This document shows positions 33,675 to 45,164 of a DNA stretch of 64,000 bases, in pieces. The stretch lies in the NCBI GenBank assembly GCA_038373885.1, contig JAWZYV010000685.1:538091-602090 (forward strand). The letters run 5' to 3'. Position numbers and translations under genes: made by a program. The first letter of the stretch is position 1. Each line of letters begins with the position of its first letter. The notes below the pieces were generated by a model. It was not told the origin of the DNA, did no database searches, and saw only the letters and a list, made by a program, of their open reading frames with translations. This stretch comes from Cheiracanthium punctorium (taxonomy: Eukaryota > Arthropoda > Arachnida > Araneae > Cheiracanthiidae).

Positions 33675-36487
33675 AAATTCTTTGCAATTTGAACAAGATA
33701 ACTACTATATTAAAACATGTAATTATATGTAGCATCGTGATTTTGTAAAATAAGGTAATGAAGTTGAAAAACCTCTAACTATGGTATAGGATGCAATTTT
33801 CTCCCCGTGTCCTTGCCTTATTTATTGAGTTCCATTTTAAACATAAGGGGGCCAGTGGACTTAATGGTGTTAGTTATATATATCCAGTAAAACAGAAATT
33901 TCATGTGTATGGTCCCTTCATATTTAATAAGCTAATCTGAAAATTTGTATACTCTACAGCAGCATTTTTAGTTAAAATTTTCAATTAAAAAATCTGAAGA
34001 AATTTCATATTTTCAATTTGTACTGAACTGCTATATGTTAAATATGTATCTCAATCCATGTATCAGCCCTATTTTTATTCTTGCTTCATTCTGAAAATGC
34101 ATAATTATCCATGCTTCGGTCCAATTTACGTTAGAAAATTTATACGTTAAAAAATCCATCATTCAGCCCTATTTATCTTCCTTGTTCCATAAAGCATTTC
34201 TTTGGAATTTAAATCGGTATTAAAATCGCCGACTAAAATTGTTTTGCAATTTTTTTTCAAGCATACTCTAGCTGTAATCGAACATTATCATAAGCAGTAG
34301 GGTTTGGCAATTTCTCGCCAAATGTAGAATATGTCGACAAGCTGGGTTCAGTTTTGGGACTTATGTTTTGCGCCAAATTTAGCGATAAATGCCTATTTTG
34401 CCAACCTTGGAGTGTTTTGACGTTTCACTACCTTGCCGCTACCTTAGCAGCAACCCTTGAAAAGTAATTCGACGTTTTACCGCACAGACAAAACTCCTTG
34501 TCTGAAATTAATAGCACCGAATTGCTAAAAAAAGGCAATTCAAAAAGTATTTCATGCAGTGTTCATTTTTCTTTTGAAAAGACAGGGTGGGGGGTTTATC
34601 AAACAGAGCAATTTCTGTTGGGAAAAAGGACAATTTTTATGACACCGTTCCACTAGATTGTTTCTCTGTACAGCTATAGTATTCTTTGAAAACGACATTC
34701 TTCCATCTCTCATTTTTATTAGTTATGTTTTATTTTTCAAAAGTGTTTATTTTCATTATTTCGTTTTACTTATCTATTTTATTTATCTATCCTCTTTTTG
34801 CTAATTTCTTTTCCCCACTAACCTCTTGCAAGTTTATTCTCTCTGGTTTTTAGTTCAAAATACAGCTTTCTTTATACCTTATGTTTATTTATTTGTTTTA
34901 TTCTCTCACTTTTTTGCCCGTGCGAAAGTAAGAAGTTTTTCAGCTGAAGAAGGGTGGACCCTTTGTACTTGAGAAGCGTACATACCGTACTAATTATCTA
35001 TACAGATATATGTATGTTGTTTACAATTTTTTATGCACCGGACACCGGATTTTTACAATTTACAACACACCGGATTTTTTTTTTGTTCTTATCACAAAAC
35101 ATGACAATTTTTAAGAGTTAAAAAGCTCATTGAAGTTACATGACACACACACAAGCACCCGAAAACTTAGATACACTTTTAAATATATCTTGAACCTCTT
35201 AGAAAGAAATTCTGATGATACATTTTCTAAAAACCGCATTGCAGATTTCTTCAATTGAATGGACTAATCTGATATAAATTATATATAGCACAAAAATAAA
35301 TTGCATAATTAAAGCTGTTCATTCAGGATATTAAAGATAACAATTCGATAGCCACGTCACATATCACATTACTGAGCAAGCCTTACTAGGATTTGAGAAA
35401 ACTGATTATCAAATCTTAAAAGGTATTTGAAAATGCACACTCATATCATATTTATGTTGCGAAGATTCCGTTATCTAAATGCAAAAACTGAATCATTACT
35501 CATGAATGCGTTATCTATTCAAGTCCCCCCCCCCCCCCCGGCTGGACCAGTTAGGGTACTGTGGTGCTCTATAAACGACTAGCTAAAGTACCCGTTCTTA
35601 ATACGGCATAGAGATTGTTAAACAAAACAAAACGAAAAAATTAAATTAAATTAAAAAAAAAAGAAATATATTTGGATTATATATTTATCTGCTTGTTTCA
35701 GAATTTCTTTTGTCTTATAAGTGATTTATCGTAGTGCATTTTTTTTCTTTTTGTGAAAGCTTGTTAGCATTTAACTTACTAATGCCCTTTTAAACGAATA
35801 ATGTAAAAAGTAATAAATTTATTTTTCTTTTTAAATTTTAGTTACCATAGTAACAGTATCCATAATTGTCCCTTAAGTCCTTGAATGTTACTATCAAACA
35901 AAAACTCAAATGCAGCGGCATCTGGCATTGTCGACAGAATCAGTGACGTTTAAAAAGTTAATGACTTGCATCGACTTACTTTAAAAAATGGTATAAATGA
36001 TAGTTAACACAATAATAATATGTTTTTTGCTACTTAATTTTGAATTCAACAATTAAATTAAAACAAAGGTAATGTGCAGTGTATCGGACTGAATCATTTG
36101 TGTTAAACAGGAAACTTACCAATCCGAAAATAATAGTGCATAAATACCAAATAAACGGAACATTATTCAGCACTTAAAAAACTCGGATTTTAATGTGATC
36201 GTTGTTATTTCCTTCGCATAAGCGGCAAGAGATCTTTTAGAAACTGTCTGAGCTGAGCCAAAAATGTGGAAAAATTCTCCAGTCTTATTCATGTTTACTA
36301 ACTTGGCATTTTAGATTCTTGTCCGGGGCGGCAAAACGGTTTGTATAAGCCCTATTACTCGATAAATAATTTTATCTTCAAAGCTTTTCAATATTCGACT
36401 ATGAAATTGTAAATACATCACGCAAAAATGACACCAATCGCACCTGAAATTTAACACATATTATACCGAAATCCTTAATATATTAAC
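33675..36487. other. Intergenic, no gene seen
   Basis: AT-rich. It holds the second copy of the 6690 repeat (34550-34720) and a stretch near 34300-34420 with TTGGCAATTTCTCGCC similar to 5780-5850. No convincing exon or RNA gene. Confidence 0.6.
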
Positions 36488-37200
36488 CAGAATTGTTAAA
36501 AATCCGGGTTTTTTCAGAAAAAACCCAACCCACTGGGTTTTTTCAAGGTTTTTGGAGTTTTATCGGGTTTTTCGGGTTTTATCTTGGGTGTTTTCAGGTT
36601 TTATCTGGGTTTTTTCAGAAGGGATGGGGTATCAGAATATTTGAAAAAAATTTGCTTATTACCAAATACAACTTAAAGCAACTAATTGATTTCAAAAATC
36701 AATTATAAATAAAAAATGGTTAAATTAATAGTATTAACTAATTACAATTATTAATCATGCATGAAAATATGTATAAATCAATAACAATAGCAACCCTAAT
36801 CATGATTTGCTCTTAGATAAATTGATTGTTAGTAATAATTTTAACAGTGATATACTAGTGCTTAATTAGAACTTTTTAAACTAATGATTTTTTATGGTTA
36901 AAAAATCCTTATTCATTTTAATACAGATAGGCAAAAAAATTTACTCTAGAAAGTTTTTATGCCTATGTAAAGTCTTTCTAGACTTTTTTTCCCTTAGGTA
37001 GCGGTGGCGTGGAGGGAAGTAGGGAGCTGTTTATAAACTTTACAAGTGGTGCACTGATATTAAGAGATGTATTATCTACTCAATTAAAGTTGAAATTTTG
37101 AAAAAACCCAGTTGGGTTTTTTCTCGAGTTTTTTCAAGTGGGCTTTTTCGAAAAAACCCACCCGGGTTTTTTCGGGTTGGGCAAAATCATAACAACTCTG
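36488..37200. mobile_element. hAT element with GGGTTTTTTC-rich ends
   Basis: CAGAATTGTTA and, reversed, CAGAGTTGTTA ends, both followed by many GGGTTTTTTC units in opposed orientation; perfect 8-bp duplication ATATTAAC (36480-36487, 37201-37208). 713 bp with no transposase frame. Confidence 0.85.
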
Positions 37201-37409
37201 ATATTAACCCTTGAGGGTTGTTCTCCTCGAATGCATGTTTTTTCACGAGGATTTATTTCACAACCACCATTTTGACGATATTTCTCTTGTGTGGCGATTG
37301 AATTTATGCAGCCGCTATAACTCACAAGTGCCACTTATTTTAGTATGCAAATTTTAATCAGTTTTTGTAAGACAACTTTGAAAACAATATATATGGCATA
37401 AAACGAGGA

Positions 37410-37830
37410 ACATCGTGGTTGTCGCGGCGTAAGATCACCGTAGGTGTTTGAGCAGGAGACGAGGCGTAGGGTCATGACATCGTCAGGTTCAGGAGATGCG
37501 AGGCGGCTAGGGACTCTGGCATTGCCCCGGCCGCCCGCTGCTAGTACTCGCAGTCGGGCCAAGCAAAAGGAGAGATCTTGCGGGTTTACGAAGTCATAAT
37601 TTTATTCGGTTTCACATAGTTTTACATGGCAAGTGAAGTCACGAAGAATCTATGCTCCGAGCTGAGTTTCAACTTATATAACCTCGGGTCACGTGTTCTA
37701 TACAGTATCACATGTGGTAAAAGAGATGCAATAATTGGTTGTTAAATTGCCCGGGCATGCTAACCTTAGGAAATTCTTGCGAGGTGTAGCTCCAGAAGAC
37801 CGTGGGAAGAGGGAGATATATTACTTGCGT
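37410..37830 (-). mobile_element. Probable solo LTR
   Basis: On the minus strand a TATA box (37681-37674) is followed about 75 bp later by AATAAA (37606-37601) and then a GC-rich tract ending near cgacaacca. That promoter-polyA order is typical of an LTR. Borders and target duplication could not be fixed, and no gag or pol lies nearby. Confidence 0.35.
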
Positions 37831-38084
37831 TTGAATTCAATAGTCAAATCCCTTGTTAAAAACGAAAGTTTCTACGCCCTGAAGAGTTTTGAAGCAAGCA
37901 AATAGAAATTTTGAATTTTGAGAGGATATTTAATTTTATGTTACATATATATATATATATATCCGCTCATGCTCGCCAATGTAGTCCCATGGCTTATTTA
38001 CACATCTATTAATGCATAAACTAAATATAAATTAAAAAAAAATTAGTCTGCATACGTGTACAATTCTTCAAACGTTTATGTGAA

Positions 38085-38222
38085 CAGGGGCGTCCCGACG
38101 CGGTAAGCAAGGTAAGCATCGCATAGGGGCGCCATTTCGATGAGTAGCACTAATACAGAGCATAAAAGGGAGCGCCTTCCATACGTTTGCAGGGGGCGCC
38201 ACGTACCCTAGGCTCACCACTG
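38085..38222. mobile_element. hAT MITE (CAGGGGCGTCCCG)
   Basis: 138 bp flanked by TATGTGAA and TATGTGAC (7 of 8). Ends CAGGGGCG and, reversed, CAGTGGTG. Related to 38900-39045 in the opposite orientation. Confidence 0.65.
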
Positions 38223-38459
38223 TATGTGACGCAGACAACAAAAGACCGTTTAATCATCTAATAGTAATTTGAAAGAAAAAAACCAAATTTTTTAATTAAT
38301 TACTGAAAAAAATCATCTAGTCCCGTTATCGTAAATTAATAATTCAAGTTCTACTGTTTAAAAGTTATTAGTTTAATATATATTAAACTAAAAAAGCCAC
38401 CACTTTTTTGTCAATTACTTCTTAATCGGGGTGGATTTTTAAAATATAATAGAAATAAC

Positions 38460-38631
38460 TAGTGGCGTAGCCAGCGGGGGGGATAGGGGGGTCACAACAC
38501 CCAAAGAGGATTTTTTTTTTGCCGTACAAAATGTATATTGTGCACCCCCTTATCACACACACGTATACATATATACGAGTTGCAGTAATCATAAATCCCT
38601 CCCCCATGAAAAATTTCTGGCAACGCAACTG
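38460..38631. mobile_element. hAT MITE, family B, copy 4
   Basis: TAGTGGCGTAGCCAG and ctggcaacgcaactg ends with a perfect 8-bp duplication GAAATAAC (38452-38459, 38632-38639). Confidence 0.87.
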
Positions 38632-38763
38632 GAAATAACATTTGGATATTTGTGTTTGTTACATCCTAAAGGAAGAATTTTAGGTACTTTCGTATTATTC
38701 GCCGACCATTTTCTAACCCCCCCCCCAGCCAAACGGTATGATAACCGTCATTAATATATTAAA

Positions 38764-40020
38764 TACTAGCCGCCTCCGGCGACCAGTTGGTTCGCCATTT
38801 AAATAAATCTTGTTTGGAGAAAATCCTGTTCCTCGCAGGCTTCCTTGGCACCGAAATCTCTCGATTCTGAATGGAATTTAAAATTAAGATGGTTACAAAT
38901 AGGAGCGGCCTAAGGGTAAGTGGCGCCCCTTGCTATTGCAAAAAAGGCACCCCTTTTATGCTCTACTTAGTTTTTGAGTTCGATATGACGGCCCTACGAA
39001 GCCGGCGTCCTGATGCAATGCTTACCATGTCGGGCCGCCCCTACAAAAATAAGATGGTTAAATGATTAAAACCTAGAAAAAGGTACAAATTATTTTCGTC
39101 CTATATTAATTCTGTAGAGCTTCTGGATGTATTGGCCTTTATCAAAAATGGAAAGGAAAAAAAAAAAAAACTAAGAAAATATTAAACACTTTCAGATTTT
39201 AAATACGCACTAAAGTGCTATGTATTAAAAGCGCATTATAATCCTTGGATCTTCCCTATTTTCTTTCCTTCTTCCATTAAGTTCGAAAGTATATCATTAT
39301 TGATGAGTGTGATTGCACACAATTAAAATTGATATTTCTTACATCCTTTTTCTGGGTGTAATACATTAGAAATAGAGGAAAAAAAGCTGCGCGGAAAAAT
39401 GCATAATTCGAACTGAAATAAAGTTTAAAAACTCATTCAGGTGTTTTCATAATTCAAGAAGCAGAAGCAGACGATAAATAGCGCTTGGCGCTAGAATCAC
39501 ACCTCAAAATCGCATATCAACCGTTTTATTTGTTGCCAAGTTAAAAAGTTGCACGATTTAGTTTTGGAAAATTTCTAAATCCTATTTTTCTTTTGAGTAT
39601 AAAATATTTCATTCCTGCTCTGATTTCACATGCACACGATACTTTAATTAAAAAATAACCTTACAAATAATTTAATCTAAAAAAATCGTTATTCTTTTAT
39701 TTTTACTTCAACAGTCTGAATCATTTAATAAACTTGCCAAATATGGCAACCTAGATATGCTCAAACCTCGCTCTTTCCGCTGCGGGGTTACAATTGCGAA
39801 ATGGCGAGAGCAAAAATGATCCTTTTGCGACACGTTTTAACGATATCTCCTAAAATATTCGAATTTCGAAAAAATCGCTTTGAGGGGTGTCGGGACCCGT
39901 CCTGGAGAATTTCCGTACAAAATTTGGTAGGTCTACGATCACCCGTTTTGGAGCTACGGGAGACACAGACAAACAAACTAACTAACGGACAGTTTACACA
40001 TTGCTTTATTTATATAGATT
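38764..40020 (+). mobile_element. RTE-type LINE tail, interrupted
   Basis: Starts TACTAGCCGCCTCCGGCGACC; the right part (39770-40020) reads ttggagctacgggagacaca and ends tttatatagatt, as RTE-type tails do. A related MITE sits at 38900-39045. The AT-rich middle may be foreign. Confidence 0.5.
38900..39045. mobile_element. MITE related to 38085, inverted
   Basis: aggagcggcctaagggtaag at the left and tcgggccgcccct at the right reproduce the 38085 element in reverse, including ggcgcc and ttttatgctc blocks. Confidence 0.5.
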
Positions 40021-40235
40021 ATGTAGAAAATCTATGCACCATGCTGGGATATGCAACCAATAACCAGTATTAAAGAAATCTTTTTCATTTCAAACACAAT
40101 TGTCCATAAAAAGGTCAACTTATTCTCCTTCAAGATTCAAAAGGTAATTTTCCCAAGAACATAACTATTAAAAAAAACAATTTTATTCTTCTTGTCTTTT
40201 TTAAAACCTTACAAATTTAGTGTGTGCTCTTAGAG

Positions 40236-41040
40236 CAGACCTTCGTCATAGTATAAAAGCTGAAACTTTCTCTGCGCATATTCCCCAATAGAAGTAGGAA
40301 CAATCGGCCACTATAAAGTTTGGATGATCGTGGCTTTGGCTGGTAACAGGTGTTAAAGGTGTATAAAATTGCAGAAAATGTTCGTCATTTCATAAAGCTT
40401 CATTTTTTTATATGTTCTTCGCAGTACTAGAAATCACTTTATCTCTTACCAGACACTTTTCCATCGTGGCAAACCCCCGCCAGACAACCTCAAAGTCATG
40501 GAAAACGTAATTCTATTACGAGCGCGCTGCAGCATCGTAAGAGAGTTCAGAAGTAGCAGTATAAAATGTGCTTGGCACTTTGTGACAGCTTGACGTATTT
40601 CGTCGCGGGAGTTTACTAACACAACAGTTTTCCATGACTTTGAGGTTGTTTGGCGGGGGTTTGCCACGATGGAAAAGTGTCTGGCAAGGGATAAAGTGAC
40701 TTCTAGTACTGCGAAGAAGAACATATAAAAAAATCACGCCTTATGAAATGACGAAAATAGAACTACGTTTTCCATGACTTTGAGGTTGTCTGGCAGGGGT
40801 TTGCCACGATGGAAAAGTGTCTGGCAAGGGATAAAGTGACTTCTAGTACTGCGCCGAAGAACATATAAAAAAATCAAGCTTTATGAAATGAGGAAAATAT
40901 TCTGCAATTTTATACACCTTTGCCACCTGTTACCTGCCAAAGCCACGATCATCGAAACTTTATAGTGGCCGATTGTTCCTACCTCTGTTGGGGGGTATGC
41001 GCAGAGAAAGTTTCAGCTTTTATACTATGACGAAGGTCTG
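40236..41040. mobile_element. 805-bp foldback with three arm copies
   Basis: CAGACCTTCGTCATAG at the left and its exact complement at the right open arms of about 270 bp (40236-40510 and 40765-41040). A third, partial copy (about 40628-40760) lies between them in the right arm's orientation. No coding frame or target duplication. Confidence 0.85.
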
Positions 41041-41063
41041 GCGGTCGCTGGAGACTATCTATT

Positions 41064-41490
41064 CAGTGCCGGATTTAGAGGTGTGGAGGCCCTGGGGCAA
41101 CAAAGAAACGTTGGCCTCTAATTATTTCTCAGACAAGTTAACAAGTTTTTCGACCACCAGTGTGTCATTTCTTGAGTGTATAGTAGTGTGATGGTTTACT
41201 TTGTGATTGTTTCTCACAAAAGTACATGATTTACCGGATCTAAGATTAATATTAACCATTTTGACAAGAATTCGAAAGGCTCTCTGGAATTTTCAAAATG
41301 AAAAAGGAGTGGAAAAAGTGAGAGAACTGGTCTTCCACTGTCAGAATTTTATTAAAAAAATTATTTTGCACATCATTTGGTATAGGTTAGGAAATTTTAC
41401 GTAAAAATATCTACTGCGGGGACCCCTCCCTTGTGGAGGCCCAGGGGCTGCAGCCCCGGTTGTCCCCCGCTTCCGCTAAATCCTGCCCTG
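41064..41490. mobile_element. hAT-like element
   Basis: CAGTGCCGGATTTAG and ctaaatcctgccctg ends over 427 bp, subterminal GGAGGCCC blocks, and an imperfect duplication (TCTATT shared). It directly follows the foldback. Confidence 0.65.
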
Positions 41491-41589
41491 GCTCTATTAA
41501 CAATTAACAGAATACCATAATCCTAAGCTACTTAACGAAAAAGCTTTGGAAAATATCTTGGTGCGAAATCGCACCCTTTGGCGAAAACT

Positions 41590-42240
41590 TTGGCGAATTT
41601 TTTAGAAACTGGCTGACGGTATAATGTATAAATACCGAATTTTATGAATCTCTCTTTTTTTCTATTGAAATATGAAGGGCTGTGTAAAAATAATGTTTTT
41701 ACCCACCGCTACAGATTGACTACAAATTCTAAAATTCCTGAAAATGATTTTTAGGCATTTTCGTTCCTTACATTTTAAAACAAAATTTTTTTAGCTCTCT
41801 CGTTTTTCCTTTGAAATATGGAGGGAAGGGTAAAAGAAAAAGTTTTGGCTCGCCACCCCCGGTTGGGAATTCTAAAAAACCCTTATAAACGTTTTTAGTT
41901 ATTTACGTTAGCTACATTTTAAAGCAAGAATTTTATGGCTATATCTATTTTCCTTTGAGAAGTGAAAGGAAACGTTAAAAGAACGTTATGGAACGTTTTA
42001 TCTCCCTACTCCCGTTTTTCCCCAATTAAAAAAAAAACACTAAAAATGATTTTTAAGTATTTCTGTTAGTTACATTTAAAAACAAAAACTTGACAGGCTA
42101 TCTCTTTTTTCCTTTTCGATATTGAGGAAAGTATGAATAGAACGTTTTGTCCCCCCCCCATCCCCCTGTTTGGTTGCGAATTTTTAAAAATTGCTTCTTA
42201 AATGACGTCTTCGCTAACCTTTTAAAATTTCGCGTCTCTA
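41590..42240 (+). repeat. Diverged tandem repeat, about 150-bp unit, four copies
   Basis: The block tcctttgaaatatggaggg-like recurs at 41661, 41807, 41951 and 42110, each preceded by a TTAGTTACATTTTAAAAC-type motif. Confidence 0.75.
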
Positions 42241-42489
42241 TCTCCAATAGACTTGGCTAAAAATAACCGATAGAAGGAAATGTGGATAAAGGAAAACTCT
42301 TTCTAAATGCACACCGTTTATCGAGCTGTAATTGAGGCATTTTTCCCCGTCCATAGATTTCGCAGTCTTTATTTTATTAGTTCACTCTTTGTATAGAAGA
42401 ATCTCTCTAATAATAAGATCGCTTTAACCTGAATCGATCGTTTTTTTTAAATTAAAGAATACAAATGAAATTCATACTTCCAAACTAAT

Positions 42490-43090
42490 TATTATTTCAC
42501 TATACTTAATGACTCGCTGCTTACTGACTCGCTTACAAATTCTGGTTTGTACTATTCCAAAATAAAACTTTTACCGCCATTAACCCAAGCAAGCTAAAAA
42601 GTTATACTCGAAAAACGTAATAAAATTCACACCGTTGGTGCAAACTGCTTGAATTTTTTTATAATTATATAAAAATATGTAACAATTTGCGATACTTCAA
42701 ACATTTGAAAATCCTCTAATTTTTAAGCGAATTTTTTTCGTTATTTCCGGCTCCTTCATACTTCCGACAGCAAAAAAAAAAATTAACCAAATGAGTAAAA
42801 AAGTTAAGTATAGCAAGTCAGGATGTCATTTCGATGTCATTGTTATCACGTTTTGAAGGAAAAATTTCGATTTTCCTTTAATTCGTTCAATTTCAATAAA
42901 TTCGTTTAAAGTAGCTTTCAGAGATTAATCAGTTCAACTTTTTTTTTTCTCTTCACAAATAAAGTGATTTTCTCTGCATGAAGCATTGAATGTAAGAGGG
43001 GATTGTTTCCAGCGAAACAAAATTTTTCGAAAGCGAAAAATTTCTCTAAATACACTCACTCACAAAGAACCCGAAATGTTTTCAGAAGAG
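42490..43090 (-). mobile_element. Family F element, copy 5 (most diverged)
   Basis: actatacttaatgactcgct, aaaacttttaccgccatta, ataattatataaaaatat and tctctgcatgaagcattga blocks follow the family order. Confidence 0.5.
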
Positions 43091-43899
43091 TATCCAATTC
43101 CGATGACAGTAATTCATGTTTTGTAAGAGTGTGGAATTTTTTTCATAAGTGCGTCCTCCCCGATTTTTTATAATATTTTTTATTACCATTTTCATCTTCA
43201 GAAAATTATTCTATTGGAGTGGAAAAGCTGAAACATGTCGCTAAAATATCATAATTGAAACAGATTCGCAATTTTTGCGATTTATGAAAAAGTTTTACTC
43301 AGAAAATGTAATAAAATGCACACCATTGGACCCATTGGCTTTCAAATTTGCGCAAATACTTGACTTGACGAATACTTGACTTGACGAATACTTGAAAAAC
43401 ATTACTTGAACCCTACAAGGCTCAATTTTTTTTTCTGTGTCTGAAATAAATATATGTGGTAATGTTAGTGATTATTATTTGCGGGAAATTAGTTTAAAAA
43501 ATTATAACCTAATATTTTACTAGAAAATCCCTTTTTTATTTCAGTTTTGTATGTGATACACTGGGCCTTAGCTATACTTTTTTGGTATTTATTTTGAAAT
43601 TTTACTATTCATATCATTTCTTGAAAGGACGAGCTCCAACACACAGTCATTTTTTCCGGGTCAAAACTCTTTGCAAACTATTTTTGTTAATTTTCTAAAA
43701 TAAACAAAACCGTATTCGGAAGATGGCTGTTTAAATTTCAATCCGTTTTGGCAATAATATGAACAGTAAGTACATCGACACGCAACAACCTGAATTATAT
43801 CGCTGCTGTCTATGTATAAATACTCTTAAAAACCGACAGATGTCTATACTATAGACGTAGAGGAATAATTGAAGTAATTGTTCCACATAGGGTACCAGG

Positions 43900-44310
43900 T
43901 GCCTTGTAGGGTTAAAAAAAAAAACCCTGAAAATTCCCATTTTTTAGTAATTTTTAACTTCCAAAAATTGCTCTATACTCAGTTGATCACCATAAAAAAA
44001 GTGGGGTACAAAACTAGATGTTACAACTGTTCTGAATTAAAAATTTCAACACTCTACGACTAACAGTTTTTGAGTTACACGAGTTATATTCATACGTACA
44101 GACGTCACGAAATAATTATTAATGGACTCGCGGTTGTTCAAAATAGACCGTGAATGCATACATACATACATGCGTTCATGTCATGAGACTTCATACAAAA
44201 ACTTTTCAAAGTAAATTTAGAGATGGTCAAAATCAATTTTTCTGTAAAATTTGAATAGCGAAAATTTTCTTGATCACTATACTTCCTTTAACTTCGTAAT
44301 AAGGAAGTTA
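43900..44310 (+). mobile_element. LINE-type 3' tail, family J (longest copy)
   Basis: aaatttcaacactctacgac, tttttgagttacacgagtta, a catacatacatacat stretch and ttcttgatcactatacttcct, the usual order in LINE 3' tails of arthropods. No RT frame. Confidence 0.5.
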
Positions 44311-44683
44311 AAATCATTAATAGGAACAAGCATACATTTTATTTTCATCAGAAACAACACACTTTAAACCTCTGAAAATATATTTCCAGCGCATTTAGAA
44401 AATATTATTTAATATAACTGAAAGCATGCCTTAAGGATCCGTATGTTTGATTCTACTACTCTGCGCATTGTTATATTCATCTTCTAAATACTGAAGCTCA
44501 AAATTGCTAACTCCCCCAATTTTCATAGAAAAGCAATGAAATTCATACCTGGCGTAACTGGAGTTCAAGATGACGATTGACCAAATAAAAGACAATGGTT
44601 TGTATTGAAAAATTCATTTTTAAAAAATGCAAGAAGTGGAATTTAAATAAGTGAAACGTCAATGATCGACCCCCCTCTATTAA

Positions 44684-45160
44684 CCCTTTAACGCGCAGTG
44701 TTCCCGCTCTGGGAACACCAAACTCTGACGTTTTGACTGTTGCCAGTCACGAAGAATAGATTTGATTTCTATAAAAATAGTTGCGGGTGACATAGCTCCA
44801 GGAGAATCCTTTACTTTTTAGCACGTCATTTGCCGTAAAAAAATGGTCACAATTATTTTTAACAGCACTGACATCTGCTGAAAAATGGAAGAATGCCAGA
44901 ACAGCTGGACAGATTGCCCAATGCCGAAAAAAGGGCAGCCATTGCCATCGCTCGACTTAACTACCAGCAAGATGGCGGGCGATCGAAACGTTCATCGCGT
45001 GCCACAGATCTAGAGACCCTTTTTTGATGACAGCTGGCTGTGCGCGAGCACACGAAGGTGCCAAACGTTTCGATCGCCCGCCATCTTGCTGGTAGTTAAG
45101 TCGAGCAATGGTAACGGCTGCCCTTTTTTCAGCATTGGGAAAGGTTTGCGCCTCAAAGGG
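44684..45160. mobile_element. piggyBac-like palindromic MITE, copy 2 (intact)
   Basis: TTAA (44680-44683, 45161-45164) bounds CCCTTTAACGCGC and gcgcctcaaaggg. The right half holds an inverted pair of about 100 bp around aagatggcgggcgatcg and cgatcgcccgccatctt. Confidence 0.88.
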
Positions 45161-45164
45161 TTAA

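Noticed and set aside
44549..44610. Minus-strand first-exon candidate with a short hydrophobic start and donor gtatga
   Set aside because: No downstream exon could be joined in frame.
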